64,000 nucleotides of DNA from Coraliomargarita sinensis (lineage in GTDB: Bacteria; Verrucomicrobiota; Verrucomicrobiia; Opitutales; Coraliomargaritaceae). A program made the position numbers and the translations under genes. The number at the start of each line of letters is the position of its first letter. The stretch's first letter is position 1. Below, piece after piece: positions 8,934-18,418 of this stretch. The notes under the pieces were generated by a model. It was given only the letters and a program-made list of their open reading frames with translations, made no database searches and had not been told where the DNA came from. The stretch is taken from contig NZ_QHJQ01000004.1 of the NCBI RefSeq assembly GCF_003185655.1, positions 124,001 to 188,000 of the forward strand, in the 5' to 3' direction.

Positions 8934-10265
8934 TCAGCCTTCTTCCGGCTTGAAGATCCGGAAACTGACGGGCTGCCCCACAACGGCACCTTCTGCGGCC
9001 AGAGCCTCCTTGGCACTTTGCATGGCCGCCTCGCTGATCTTGTGGGTGGTCACCATGACTGTAGCCATGCCGTCCCCGAACTCCTTCTGGTTCACCGAGG
9101 AAATGCTAATGTGTTCCCGGGCCATGATATCGGTGACTTTAGCCAATACCCCTTCCTCGTCCCTGACGCTTATGCGGACATAATAACAGCCTTTAAGGTC
9201 TTCAGCCTTGGACAATTCCAAGCCTTCGGCGAGTTGGGCATAAAGTTCCTCATCCTCTTTGGAGATCGCCTGTGGCGGTGCGCCACGGAGCATGAAGACC
9301 GCATCTGAGATGTCACTGATCACGGAACTGGAAGTCGCATCCTGCCCCGCACCGCGGCCAATCAAAAAGGTCGTGCCAACCACATCCCCGGTCACACTGA
9401 CGCCATTGTAAACACCATCCACCCCAGCGATGACTTCTTTCTTGGCAATCAAGGCCGGGTGCAGGCGAACGGACAATTGATTGGCCTCGAAATCGCGCTT
9501 AATCACCGCAAGCAATTTGATCTTAAATCCGAGCTGCCCGGCGATCTCGATATCATCGGTGGTGATCTTACGAATCCCCTCGCAGATTATATCCTCGAGC
9601 TTCACCCATTTGCCGTGGGCCAGATAAGTCAGAATGACGGTTTTATGGGCCGCATCAATTCCATCAAGATCGAGTGCTTCATCCGCCTCGACATAACCGA
9701 GCCGTCGGGCATCCACCAGCGTCTCTTCGAAGCTGATGCCCTCCCGCTCCATTCGTGTCAGGATGTAGTTGGAGGTGCCGTTGAGAATGCCGTAGATGAG
9801 GCTAAAGCGATTGGCCACCAGAGCTTCACGTATGGTCTTGATAATCGGGATCCCACCGGCCACCGACGCTTCGAAAAAGTAGTGCGCTCCATTCTCCCGG
9901 GCGATACGGAAGAGTTCTTCACCGTGCTCACAAATCAGGGCTTTATTGGCACTGACCACAATCTTGCCCCGTTCGAGCGCACGGCGCGTCAGATCCAGCG
10001 CTTCCTTCGTCCCGCCCATTAATTCGCAGACAATATCAATCTCCGGGTTATCCACAACCCGGGCCGCATCGGTTGTCAGCAGTGATTCCGAGACCTCGAC
10101 TTCGCGCTTACGGGCGAGATCCTTGACCATAATATCGGAAATGACCAACTCGGCACCGAGACGATATTCGAGGGCCTCACGGTTCCTTTCAATATTCTTC
10201 CAGACCCCCTGCCCCACGATACCGAAACCAAGCAGTCCGATACGAATTTTGCGTTTTTCTGACAT
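8934..10265 (-). CDS. hom: Homoserine dehydrogenase
   Basis: This enzyme of 443 aa reduces aspartate semialdehyde to homoserine on the threonine/methionine branch. The N-terminal Rossmann loop is IGLLGFGIVGQGVWKNI. The catalytic domain contains ASVAGGIPII and GILNGTSNYILTRM, both typical of the family. The last 80 residues form an ACT domain (VRISVRDEEGVLAKVTDIM), which usually senses threonine. The start ATG overlaps the stop of plsY by one base (TAATG), which indicates translational coupling with that upstream gene. Confidence 0.95.
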   Translation of the reverse strand: MSEKRKIRIGLLGFGIVGQGVWKNIERNREALEYRLGAELVISDIMVKDLARKREVEVSESLLTTDAARVVDNPEIDIVCELMGGTKEALDLTRRALERGKIVVSANKALICEHGEELFRIARENGAHYFFEASVAGGIPIIKTIREALVANRFSLIYGILNGTSNYILTRMEREGISFEETLVDARRLGYVEADEALDLDGIDAAHKTVILTYLAHGKWVKLEDIICEGIRKITTDDIEIAGQLGFKIKLLAVIKRDFEANQLSVRLHPALIAKKEVIAGVDGVYNGVSVTGDVVGTTFLIGRGAGQDATSSSVISDISDAVFMLRGAPPQAISKEDEELYAQLAEGLELSKAEDLKGCYYVRISVRDEEGVLAKVTDIMAREHISISSVNQKEFGDGMATVMVTTHKISEAAMQSAKEALAAEGAVVGQPVSFRIFKPEEG

Positions 10266-10858
10266 TATTTTTTAAAGCTGTTTTCTTTACCTTGCAGCAG
10301 GCGCCTGACGTTGGAGCGGTGACGGAAAAAGATGAGGATGCAGAGCATCAGGGAGAGAGTAAAGCGCGGGTCGGCCGAGCCGTAGAGGTTTAACGCACTG
10401 ATCGGCAGGCTGAACGCAAAGAGGATCGAGGCGAGCGCAACAAACTTCGTCAGGTAGAAGGCGACCACCCAAACCAGCAAGCCGATCAACAAGCTAAGCG
10501 GCATGATGGCCAGCAGCCCACCCATGGTCGTGGCCACGCCTTTGCCCCCGCGGAACTTCAGAAATACGGAAAAGCTGTGCCCGATGATCGCGGCAATCAG
10601 ACCGATGACGGCGAGACGAATTTCACCCAGAATCAGGACCGGCCAACCGGCGGCGACGAGGCCCTTGAACGCGTCGAGGGCAAAAACTGTGTTGCCCCAC
10701 TTCGCCCCGAGAATGCGTTTCACATTTGTCGCTCCGGGGTTGCCGCTCCCCTGCGTAAAAATGTCCACGCCCTGCCGCTTCGATAGGATCACCGCAAAGC
10801 TGATCGAACCGATCAGATAGCCGGCAATGCTGACGACGATGATTTCTAAGGTGGACAT
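10265..10858 (-). CDS. plsY: Glycerol-3-phosphate acyltransferase PlsY
   Basis: This 197-residue multi-pass membrane protein transfers an acyl group from acyl-phosphate to glycerol-3-phosphate at the start of phospholipid synthesis. The three family motifs are visible: GYLIGSISFAVI, GSGNPGATNVKR and FRGGKGVATTMGG. Its stop overlaps the homoserine dehydrogenase start, so the two unrelated genes share a transcript. Confidence 0.95.
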   Translation of the reverse strand: MSTLEIIVVSIAGYLIGSISFAVILSKRQGVDIFTQGSGNPGATNVKRILGAKWGNTVFALDAFKGLVAAGWPVLILGEIRLAVIGLIAAIIGHSFSVFLKFRGGKGVATTMGGLLAIMPLSLLIGLLVWVVAFYLTKFVALASILFAFSLPISALNLYGSADPRFTLSLMLCILIFFRHRSNVRRLLQGKENSFKK

Positions 10859-10951
10859 ATTATTCAGAAGACCGAGGCACGAAGTCAGAAGCCGGAAAGT
10901 TTACGTCGGCCAGATTCAGTTCCCCATGGATTAAGCGGCTATTGAACGTAC

Positions 10952-12538
10952 TTACAGTTTGATGACGCGGTATTTTTCGATCGCGTCGTGATCGGTAATC
11001 TTTTTCGCAGCTGCCTCGGAGGGCGCAGTATCCAATTCAAAAACAGAAACGGCAAATCCTTCCCCCTTGTCGCGGCTGAGCGACATGTTGGCAATATTGC
11101 AGCCATCCTCGCCGAGGGTCACCCCGATGAAGCCGACGATACCGGGCACGTCCTTGTTCTTGAGCACAAGCAGAGTAGCGTCAGTATTGACTTCGACCCC
11201 GTGGCCGTCGATCAACACGATACGTGGCAGTTGATTCTTACCCACGAGTGTCCCGGCGATGGTGCGTGTCTTGCCGCCTTTGCAAACGACCTGCACCTCG
11301 ATCAATTCATTGAACTCATCGTGGTTGCGGTTCTTGATCTCTTCGCAATCGATCCCGAGGCGCTCGATTTTCTTGGGCGCATTGACGTTATTCACGTTGT
11401 CCGAGATCTCGCGGAGATAACCGCGCTGCACCGCATTGGTCAGCGGTAAGGTATCGAGTTCAACCATCTTGCCGTAGTAGCGGATACTGACCTTCTCCAC
11501 ACCTTCAGGAGCGAGTTGTTGTGAGAAGGTGCCGATTTTTTCGCCCAGCGTCATGTAGGGCGCCAGTTTCTCCAGAACCTTGGGATCAACAGAAGGCATG
11601 TTCAGGGCATTGATTACTATACCACCCTTCAAAGTATCGATCATCTGCTTGGCCACGTCGATACCAACATTTTCCTGAGCCTCTTTGGTCGAGGCCCCGA
11701 GGTGTGGTGTCAGAACCAGATTTTTGATGCTGCGCAGCGGACTGTCTTCCGCGGGCGGCTCGTCTTCGTAAACATCGAGGCCGGCGGCGGCGACTTTACC
11801 CGAGTTAAGTGCCTCAATCAGGGCAGCCTCCTCGATGATGCCACCACGCGCACAGTTAAAGACGCGAACCCCGTCCTTCATCCGGCCGAATGCATCGGCA
11901 TTCAGCATGTGCTTTGTTTCCGCGGTGAGCGGCATGTGGACGGTAATGTAGTCCGCCTGCTCGATGACTTCGTCCAGCGTGGCCAGCTTCACACCTAGAT
12001 TGTTGGCGCGGGACTCGGTCAGGTAAGGATCGTAAGCCAGCACTTCCATCTGGAAAGCCTGGGCGCGCTTCGCGACTTCGGCACCGATACGCCCCATCCC
12101 CAGGACACCGAGGGTCTTCTGGTTGAGCTCCGAACCGGTGTAATCCTTTCGGCCCCAGCCGCCGTCACGCATGGTGGCACAGGCTTGCACGATCGGGCGG
12201 GTGCCCGCCAAGAGATGGGTAAACGTCAACTCAGCCGTGGCGATGGTATTACCGGTCGGCGTATTCATGACGATCACGCCGTTGTCGGTGGCGGCTTCGA
12301 TATCGATATTATCGACACCCACTCCGGCCCGGCCCACGACTTTCAGCTTCGGGGCTGCGGCGATCACATCCGCCGTCACCTTGGTGTCGGAGCGGACAGC
12401 AATGGCGTCGACATCCTTGACGAGATCAAGGATCTGCTCCGGTGAGGATCCATAGGCTTCAACAACGTCAAAGCCGTCTTCAGCTTTGAATAGATCAACT
12501 CCAATGGGCGAGATGCGGTCTGCGATGAGTACTTTCAT
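10952..12538 (-). CDS. serA: D-3-phosphoglycerate dehydrogenase
   Basis: The start is set at the ATG at 12538 (MKVLIADRISPIG, 528 aa); an extension upstream is possible in frame but reads poorly. The enzyme catalyses the first step of serine synthesis. The substrate-binding domain (VRSDTKVTADVI) flanks an NAD domain (LGVLGMGRIGAEVAKRAQ), and the catalytic His lies in LTPHLGASTKEAQENV. The intervening ASB domain and a C-terminal ACT domain (LLVLKNKDVPGIVGFIG) make this the long form found in Bacillus and Mycobacterium. The gene is monocistronic. Confidence 0.95.
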   Translation of the reverse strand: MKVLIADRISPIGVDLFKAEDGFDVVEAYGSSPEQILDLVKDVDAIAVRSDTKVTADVIAAAPKLKVVGRAGVGVDNIDIEAATDNGVIVMNTPTGNTIATAELTFTHLLAGTRPIVQACATMRDGGWGRKDYTGSELNQKTLGVLGMGRIGAEVAKRAQAFQMEVLAYDPYLTESRANNLGVKLATLDEVIEQADYITVHMPLTAETKHMLNADAFGRMKDGVRVFNCARGGIIEEAALIEALNSGKVAAAGLDVYEDEPPAEDSPLRSIKNLVLTPHLGASTKEAQENVGIDVAKQMIDTLKGGIVINALNMPSVDPKVLEKLAPYMTLGEKIGTFSQQLAPEGVEKVSIRYYGKMVELDTLPLTNAVQRGYLREISDNVNNVNAPKKIERLGIDCEEIKNRNHDEFNELIEVQVVCKGGKTRTIAGTLVGKNQLPRIVLIDGHGVEVNTDATLLVLKNKDVPGIVGFIGVTLGEDGCNIANMSLSRDKGEGFAVSVFELDTAPSEAAAKKITDHDAIEKYRVIKL

Positions 12539-12722
12539 GAATAAAAAAGAGCCTGAGTAAGAAGTCCGAATGCCGGATTGCAACGAAAACTTGGTGCCCC
12601 CCTGGACGTAGCTTACCGTAGCGGCTCCGCTTGCGGATGCCATGGCTTCGTCCAGAAGCCGATCCTATCTCGATTCAAAAAATAGATCGCGCCAGCCCAA
12701 AATCATACCATAGAACTCACCT

Positions 12723-13604
12723 ATGCGCAGTATGACAGGCTATGGCTCCGGAATGACGGAAGCTCCCACCCATAAACTCAAGCTTCAGGTCGAGATCACT
12801 TCGGTGAACCGCAAGACGCTCGATTTAAACTTATCGAGCCCGCGGGAGTGGAACGGCCTCGACCAGAAATGTAATGAGTGGCTCAAAGGAAAATTCGAGC
12901 GGGGCCGCCTCAACGTCGCGATCAAAGCGCAGTCCATCGACTCGGAGAGCAACGGCCCGGAATGGAACGAAGAACTAATGGAGCAAACGCTCAACCGGTT
13001 GAAGGCATTTGCCGTAAAAAACGGTGTCTCCCTGAATGCAGACGGCAGCCTCATACTGAAAATCGCCCAGAGCATTCAGGAAAAAGCCGCCCTTCCCGAT
13101 TGGCGCGAATTGGAGGAGCCCCTGCAGAAAGCTTTCGAGCAGGCGCTCAACGACCTCAACTCCATGCGGGAGAAAGAGGGCCAAGCCTTGCAATCCGATT
13201 TGCAGGCGCGCGTTGCCGATATGAAGACGCTCCGCCAGGAGATCGCCGGCCATGCTGAGGGCACGGTTGCCTCCTATCGGACTGCATTGATGGAACGCCT
13301 CAACCAGCTTGAACTCGAACTCGACGCCAGTGATGAACGTGTCCTCAAGGAAGTGGCGCTTTTCGCCGACCGTTGCGACATTTCCGAGGAGATCACCCGT
13401 TTGGGCAGTCACTTCGAACAATTCAACGAGCTCAGCCGGTCAAAAGCAGGCAGTGGACGCAAAATGGACTTTCTCTGCCAGGAAATCCACCGCGAGTTCA
13501 ACACCATTGGCAGTAAAGCCAATCAGATTGAAATCACCCGCGCCGTGATCGAAGGGAAAAACGCCCTCGAGCGAATTCGGGAACAGGTGCAAAATGTGGA
13601 ATAA
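12723..13604 (+). CDS. yicC: YicC/YloC family endoribonuclease
   Basis: This protein of 293 aa opens with MRSMTGYGSG, the hallmark N-terminus of the family, and keeps the C-terminal SGRKMDFLCQEIHREFNTIGSKA region. Characterised members are hexameric RNases that act in mRNA and small-RNA decay. Here it stands alone, unlike the common neighbour gmk. Confidence 0.93.
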   Translation: MRSMTGYGSGMTEAPTHKLKLQVEITSVNRKTLDLNLSSPREWNGLDQKCNEWLKGKFERGRLNVAIKAQSIDSESNGPEWNEELMEQTLNRLKAFAVKNGVSLNADGSLILKIAQSIQEKAALPDWRELEEPLQKAFEQALNDLNSMREKEGQALQSDLQARVADMKTLRQEIAGHAEGTVASYRTALMERLNQLELELDASDERVLKEVALFADRCDISEEITRLGSHFEQFNELSRSKAGSGRKMDFLCQEIHREFNTIGSKANQIEITRAVIEGKNALERIREQVQNVE

Positions 13605-13763
13605 CCTTTTAGACCGTACACAGAAGCATCAACCTTGGTAGGGGCTTTCTTTCGGGAAGCCCGCGAAAGTTCGGGAAGGCACACGAGACTTTAAGGTTCA
13701 AAACATCACTCTCGGGTGGCGACTAGCACCACTCCTACGCAGAAACTATTATAATAATTCCAA

Positions 13764-14762
13764 TTAGCTTAGCCCGCAGGCCTGGTCGATGGCCTGCAGT
13801 TCTTCGTCACTGAACTCAGCGGCATCAACCGTTGGCAGGAGATCCTCGATCTGTTCCACCCGGCTCGCCCCGATCACCGCGGACGTTACCGCTGACTGCC
13901 GCAGCACCCAGCTGATCGCCATCTGCGCCAGGCTTTGGCCACGATCCCGGGCAATCTGATTCAATTCCCGGACTATCAGCATGGTTTCCTCGACCTTGTC
14001 CGGCTGTAAAAACGGGCTATCTGAACGACCGGCCCGCGAATCTTCCGGAATCCCGTCGAGATATCGACCGGTAAGAATCCCCTGCTCCAGCGGTGAAAAG
14101 ACGATCGAGCCAACCCCGAGTTTTTCCTGGGTCGCCAGCAACTGCCCTTCCACCTTGCGATCCAACATACTGTAGCGGGGCTGATGAATCAGACAGGGCG
14201 TGCCGAGCTCCTGCAGGATCCCGACGGCCCGACTGAAGACTTCCGGATCGTAGTAGTTTGAAATTCCGGCGTAGAGCGCCTTGCCCGACCTCACCGCCGT
14301 GTCGAGCGCTCCCATCGTCTCCTCCAAAGGCGTCTCAGGGTCGTAACGGTGGCTGTAGAAAATATCAACATAATCCAGCCCCATCCGTTCCAGGCTTTGG
14401 TCCAAACTGGCCAACATGTATTTGCGAGAACCCCATTCACCATAAGGACCGGACCACATGTGGTAGCCTGCCTTGCTCGAGATGATCAACTCGTCCCGGT
14501 AGGACCCAAAATCCTCCGCCAGAATCCGCCCGAAATTACGTTCTGCCGAACCGGGAGGCGGACCGTAATTATTGGCCAGATCAAAGTGCGTGATGCCAGC
14601 ATCAAAAGCATAGCGCAAAAGCCGGCGCGAATTCTCGAGCTCGTCCACATCTCCGAAATTGTGCCATAACCCGAGTGAAAGCCTCGGCAGCTTGAGCCCG
14701 CTGTGGCCACAACGTTTGTAGGACATAGTCTCGTATCGCTCGTTTTTGGCTTCGTAAGTCAT
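13764..14762 (-). CDS. Aldo/keto reductase, YghZ/GpcA-like
   Basis: This protein of 332 aa follows the pattern of L-glyceraldehyde-3-phosphate reductase. It begins with ERYETMSYKRCGHSGLKLP and LSLGLWHNFGD, which supports the longer start at 14762 over an internal ATG at 14726. Catalytic residues of the family appear in FDLANNYGPPPGSAE (Asp, Tyr), SSKAGYHMW (Lys) and YSHRYDPETP (His). It should be a cytoplasmic NADPH-dependent aldehyde reductase. It stands alone and is transcribed away from the ACT-domain gene. Confidence 0.9.
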   Translation of the reverse strand: MTYEAKNERYETMSYKRCGHSGLKLPRLSLGLWHNFGDVDELENSRRLLRYAFDAGITHFDLANNYGPPPGSAERNFGRILAEDFGSYRDELIISSKAGYHMWSGPYGEWGSRKYMLASLDQSLERMGLDYVDIFYSHRYDPETPLEETMGALDTAVRSGKALYAGISNYYDPEVFSRAVGILQELGTPCLIHQPRYSMLDRKVEGQLLATQEKLGVGSIVFSPLEQGILTGRYLDGIPEDSRAGRSDSPFLQPDKVEETMLIVRELNQIARDRGQSLAQMAISWVLRQSAVTSAVIGASRVEQIEDLLPTVDAAEFSDEELQAIDQACGLS

Positions 14763-14853
14763 GTAAATGATAACTGCCAGCTAGAGAGAAAACATCAACA
14801 CGCTTTCATAAAAAGTCGTGCATTGCCCACTCTCAGTCCTATGCTCTTGCAGC

Positions 14854-15315
14854 ATGTCAGCGGAAATTATGCGTGATCCGGGTCGCTTTGAGCCCATCAT
14901 CCAATTCTCGATTCACGCCGATAACAAAGTCGGTCGCCTCAACGAGATTGTTGGCTTACTCGCGGTACACGAGGTCCACGTCATGGCGATCTCCATTCTC
15001 GATACCACGGACAGCTCTATTATACGGGTGATTGTCGATTACCCGCAGGAAGCACAAAAACTGCTTATCGAGCACCAGTTCTCCTACGTTCAAAGCGAGC
15101 TGGTTGCCGTGGAACTGAAAGAGGAGTCCGACCTTAAAGTCGTGACCTGCGCTCTCGTTCAGGCCGAAATCAATATTCACTATATTTACCCCTTTCTGGT
15201 GCGCCCTCACGGACGCTACGCTCTGGCCATCAGCCTGGAAGATAACGAGCTCGCGGCGGACACCCTAAAGCGCAATCAGCTCCGGGTCATCGGGCAGGAC
15301 GATATCGCACGCTAA
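14854..15315 (+). CDS. ACT-domain protein
   Basis: I use the ATG at 14854 ([14 protein letters not shown], 153 aa). Two ACT-like beta-alpha-beta units can be traced: [20 protein letters not shown] near the N-terminus and [19 protein letters not shown] in the second half. Such stand-alone double-ACT proteins are thought to be amino-acid-binding regulators. It lies 12 bp upstream of a TetR-type regulator on the same strand. The ligand is unknown. Confidence 0.75.
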   Translation: MSAEIMRDPGRFEPIIQFSIHADNKVGRLNEIVGLLAVHEVHVMAISILDTTDSSIIRVIVDYPQEAQKLLIEHQFSYVQSELVAVELKEESDLKVVTCALVQAEINIHYIYPFLVRPHGRYALAISLEDNELAADTLKRNQLRVIGQDDIAR

Positions 15316-15327
15316 CGATCTTTGCTT

Positions 15328-15945
15328 ATGCCCAAAGCTCGAAAACGCTCGCGCAGCGCAACCGAACAACGCTTCCAGGACGCCGCGATTGAACTCGTTG
15401 CCGAGTCCGGATTCGCCCAGATCGGGGTCAACAGCGTGGCGGAGCGGGCCGGGTCCGACAAAGTTTTGATCTACCGCTATTTTGGAGATTTTGAAGGACT
15501 GCTTCAGAGAGTCGCGCAAAGTCGCAGCTGGCTCCCTGCAGCCGATGAGCTTGTCAACGGTTCCAACGTAGAACCAGCACATGTCTTGAGTCACTTGGCG
15601 GGATCACTGTCCCGCCACATACGCGGCGATGCGGCGACCCGGCAAATCTGTCTCTGGCGGCACGTCGCCAACAATCCGCTCACCCGGTCCTTCACGACCG
15701 AATGGAAATCACTCTGGAAGGAACTTCCGGAAATTCTCGGCGGAGGACTCGGCTACGAGGCGCGGCAAAAATGGGCTCAAGCCTGCGCCCTCCTCGCATT
15801 GACAATCGAAGCCGACCTCGCCGGCGAAACGGTCGACCCGAAAAATCTGGACTCCTTGAGCGCTCAACTGGAACGCCCGATAAGCGCGGAGAGCGACGAC
15901 AGCAGCGACCAGAAGAGCGACGTCCTCCCGACAAATCTGCTCTAA
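15328..15945 (+). CDS. TetR family transcriptional regulator
   Basis: The ATG at 15328 gives 205 aa. Residues about 12-60 form a TetR DNA-binding domain (FQDAAIELVAESGFAQIGVN, SVAERAGSDKVLIYRYFGD). The C-terminal ligand/dimerisation region is not assignable. It starts 12 bp after the ACT-domain gene and may share its transcript. Its target is not evident. Confidence 0.85.
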   Translation: MPKARKRSRSATEQRFQDAAIELVAESGFAQIGVNSVAERAGSDKVLIYRYFGDFEGLLQRVAQSRSWLPAADELVNGSNVEPAHVLSHLAGSLSRHIRGDAATRQICLWRHVANNPLTRSFTTEWKSLWKELPEILGGGLGYEARQKWAQACALLALTIEADLAGETVDPKNLDSLSAQLERPISAESDDSSDQKSDVLPTNLL

Positions 15946-16062
15946 TCTGAGGTAGGACAGGCGTCTCGCCTGTTCCTTATTCCGAAATTAACCGGGTTTA
16001 CAGGTCATGTTCTCGCCCACCGAAGTTTGTAGCGATGGCACACAGTGCCGTCGATTGCCGTC

Positions 16063-17613
16063 TCAAAGCAAATCCGCTGCCAGGTCGGCGAGCTCGGAAC
16101 GCACCCCCGTCGTGAGCTCAAGATGCGCGGTGATATCCGTCCCTTTGAGGCGCTGTGCGGTATGAACGAGACCGTTTGACCAGGCATCGAGAAACATACT
16201 GTCCACCTGATAGGGGTCCCCCAGTAGGATCACCTTGGAGCCCTCGGCCATACGACTAACGACGGTCTTGGCCTCGTGCGGCGTGAGATTTTGCGCCTCG
16301 TCGATAATGAAGATGGTGTTGGAGAGAGAGCGCCCGCGAATGAAGGTCATGGCCTCGACCTCGACCATCCCATAATCAAAGAGGAACTGGTAAGGTTTGC
16401 GTGGCTTGTTGGACTCATCCTCGTCCTGCTCCTGCTGCGAAGGTTGTTTGGCCAGCTTGGCCATGGCCTTCTTGCGCTTGCGGGTCGACGTGATGCGGTC
16501 GAGATGAGCCTGATCATCATTGGGCTCGTCCTTCTTCGTAATCTTGCGGTTGCTGAAGAGCACCTCGAGATTGTCGTAGAAGGGTGCGATATAGGGGGCC
16601 ATCTTCTCGTCGAGCGTACCGGGTAGTGCGCCGGTATCCTTGCCGATGTGAACGAGCGGACGGGTGATAAAAACCCGCTCGTAAAGGTTGTCATCGCCGA
16701 GCGTCTGGAAAAGCGCCATGGCAATAGAGACCAGCGTCTTGCCCGTGCCGGCCTTGCCGGAACAGGTGACCAGCTTGATGTCCTCGTCCAGAAGCGCGTC
16801 CATCAACATACGCTGCTCGTCGTTCAGCGGGTGAATATTGATTCCCTTGGGAATCTTCACACCGGTCTCGTTTCCGAGAATGAGCGCATCGATTTGCCCG
16901 TCACCACGATAGCGCGCCGGTTCGCGGAACTCTCCGTTCGTGATGTAAATGTATTCGTTGATGAAGAGGTGGCTGGTCACGTCCGGCGAGAGATCCACGC
17001 CGTGCTCTTCCAGGAACCGCTCATAGTCCTCGTCATCGATAGTGATGGTCTGGACACCGCCGCCGATTTTAGCCCCGGTCACCTTGTCGTTCATGTAGTC
17101 CTGAACTTCGAGACCGAGAGCGATCCCCTTCAGGGCCATGTTGGCATCCTTCGTCACGAGAATGACGCGGCAATCCTCGCAAACCTCCTTCAGGAAGAAG
17201 ACCGACGCGAGTATACGGCTGTCCATTTTCTCCATATCGACCAGCGTGGCCTTGAGGCGGTTCATGCCCTCACTGCCATGATCCTCGCCGATAAAGTAAT
17301 CGTTGATCACCACGATGAGGCGGCCACCGTTGGGCAGGTCACGACTGAGCGCGGAGCTTCCCTTCCCTTCCAATTCGGGTGGCACGTCGAGTTGGTCGTC
17401 GAAAAGCGCGCGGAGGTCGCGGTGCACCTTGCGGGCGGCAAAGCCCAACTCGCCGGGAGCCGACTTCTTCCGGTCCAGCTCCTCCAGTACTTCCACCGGA
17501 ATAGCAATGGTGTTATCCTCAAACTTGTAGAGACACTGCGGGTCGTGGAGGAGAACGTTGGTATCAAGAACAAATATCTTTGTCTTGGCGGGCTTCGTTT
17601 TTTTCTTTGGCAA
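16063..17613 (-). CDS. PhoH-like ATPase with N-terminal PIN domain
   Basis: This protein of 516 aa combines a PIN nuclease domain ([14 protein letters not shown] at the N-terminus, with acidic residues in [11 protein letters not shown]) and a PhoH-type ATPase. The Walker A is [12 protein letters not shown] and the Walker B is [16 protein letters not shown]. PhoH2-type PIN-ATPase fusions are RNA helicase/nucleases. The only suitable start is a TTG at 17613 ([10 protein letters not shown]); no ATG lies close. A charged insertion (about 365-395, rich in K, R, Q, E) interrupts the ATPase. It is divergent from rnc. Confidence 0.9.
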   Translation of the reverse strand: MPKKKTKPAKTKIFVLDTNVLLHDPQCLYKFEDNTIAIPVEVLEELDRKKSAPGELGFAARKVHRDLRALFDDQLDVPPELEGKGSSALSRDLPNGGRLIVVINDYFIGEDHGSEGMNRLKATLVDMEKMDSRILASVFFLKEVCEDCRVILVTKDANMALKGIALGLEVQDYMNDKVTGAKIGGGVQTITIDDEDYERFLEEHGVDLSPDVTSHLFINEYIYITNGEFREPARYRGDGQIDALILGNETGVKIPKGINIHPLNDEQRMLMDALLDEDIKLVTCSGKAGTGKTLVSIAMALFQTLGDDNLYERVFITRPLVHIGKDTGALPGTLDEKMAPYIAPFYDNLEVLFSNRKITKKDEPNDDQAHLDRITSTRKRKKAMAKLAKQPSQQEQDEDESNKPRKPYQFLFDYGMVEVEAMTFIRGRSLSNTIFIIDEAQNLTPHEAKTVVSRMAEGSKVILLGDPYQVDSMFLDAWSNGLVHTAQRLKGTDITAHLELTTGVRSELADLAADLL

Positions 17614-17743
17614 GGGTCGGAAGGAAAAGATCGGAATACAATCTGGCGTTTGCAGCCAGTGAATTAACAGTTATGCATAGGCTTAATCGTGCAGACTCGA
17701 CTGGCGCAAGTCGGAAACCTGCCTACCCTGATATTTTACTGAA

Positions 17744-18418
17744 ATGGAAGAAAATCACTCGAAAATCGGCTATAGCTTCAGCGATCCCTCGCTGGAATCG
17801 CTCGCCTATACCCATGCCAGTTGCAACGCTGATCACGGCGACAACCAGCGCCTTGAATTCCTGGGGGATGCCGCGCTCGACCTGATTATTGCTGACGCGC
17901 TGTACCACCGCCTCCCGGCTCAGGACGAGGGCGCACTCGATCGGACCCGGGCCTCCCTGGTCAACGGACGCAGCCTGGCCGCCAAAGCAAAAGAACTGGA
18001 TCTGGGCGCACACATTCGGGTCAGCGAAAGCCAGCGCCGGCATCATCCGGAGCCTAGCGAGTCCATGCTGGAGGACGCGTTGGAGGCCCTGATCGGAGCC
18101 ATCTATCTCGATGGCGGGTTGAAAGCGACGCGGGACTTTGTCAGTCGGATATTCAAGAACGAGCTGGAGTCGATCGAGGCCAGTTCCGATCAACGTAACC
18201 CGAAGAGCGAACTACAGGAGTGGGCACAGAAACACTGTGCCGGCGCCCTGCCGGAGTATACACTGGTCCGTTCCGAGGGCCCGGACCACAAACGTCGCTA
18301 TACCGCCAGTGTTCAACTCGAGGGAAAGCCGATCGGCAAAGGCGAGGGCAGCTCGATCAAAGTAGCTGAAATGGCCGCGGCTGAGATCGCGCTCGAAGCG
18401 ATTGAGAAAAATGCCTGA
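17744..18418 (+). CDS. rnc: Ribonuclease III
   Basis: This protein of 224 aa has the RNase III signature [20 protein letters not shown] near residue 30 and the second metal-binding segment [16 protein letters not shown], then a double-stranded RNA-binding domain in the last 75 residues ([10 protein letters not shown]). It processes rRNA precursors and structured mRNAs. The stop overlaps the start of mfd by 8 bp, so the two genes are translationally coupled. Confidence 0.95.
   Translation: MEENHSKIGYSFSDPSLESLAYTHASCNADHGDNQRLEFLGDAALDLIIADALYHRLPAQDEGALDRTRASLVNGRSLAAKAKELDLGAHIRVSESQRRHHPEPSESMLEDALEALIGAIYLDGGLKATRDFVSRIFKNELESIEASSDQRNPKSELQEWAQKHCAGALPEYTLVRSEGPDHKRRYTASVQLEGKPIGKGEGSSIKVAEMAAAEIALEAIEKNA

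Noticed and set aside
16648..17667. 339-codon plus-strand open frame opposite the phoH-like gene
   Set aside because: It is antisense to a gene with intact PIN and ATPase motifs and has no recognisable domain.
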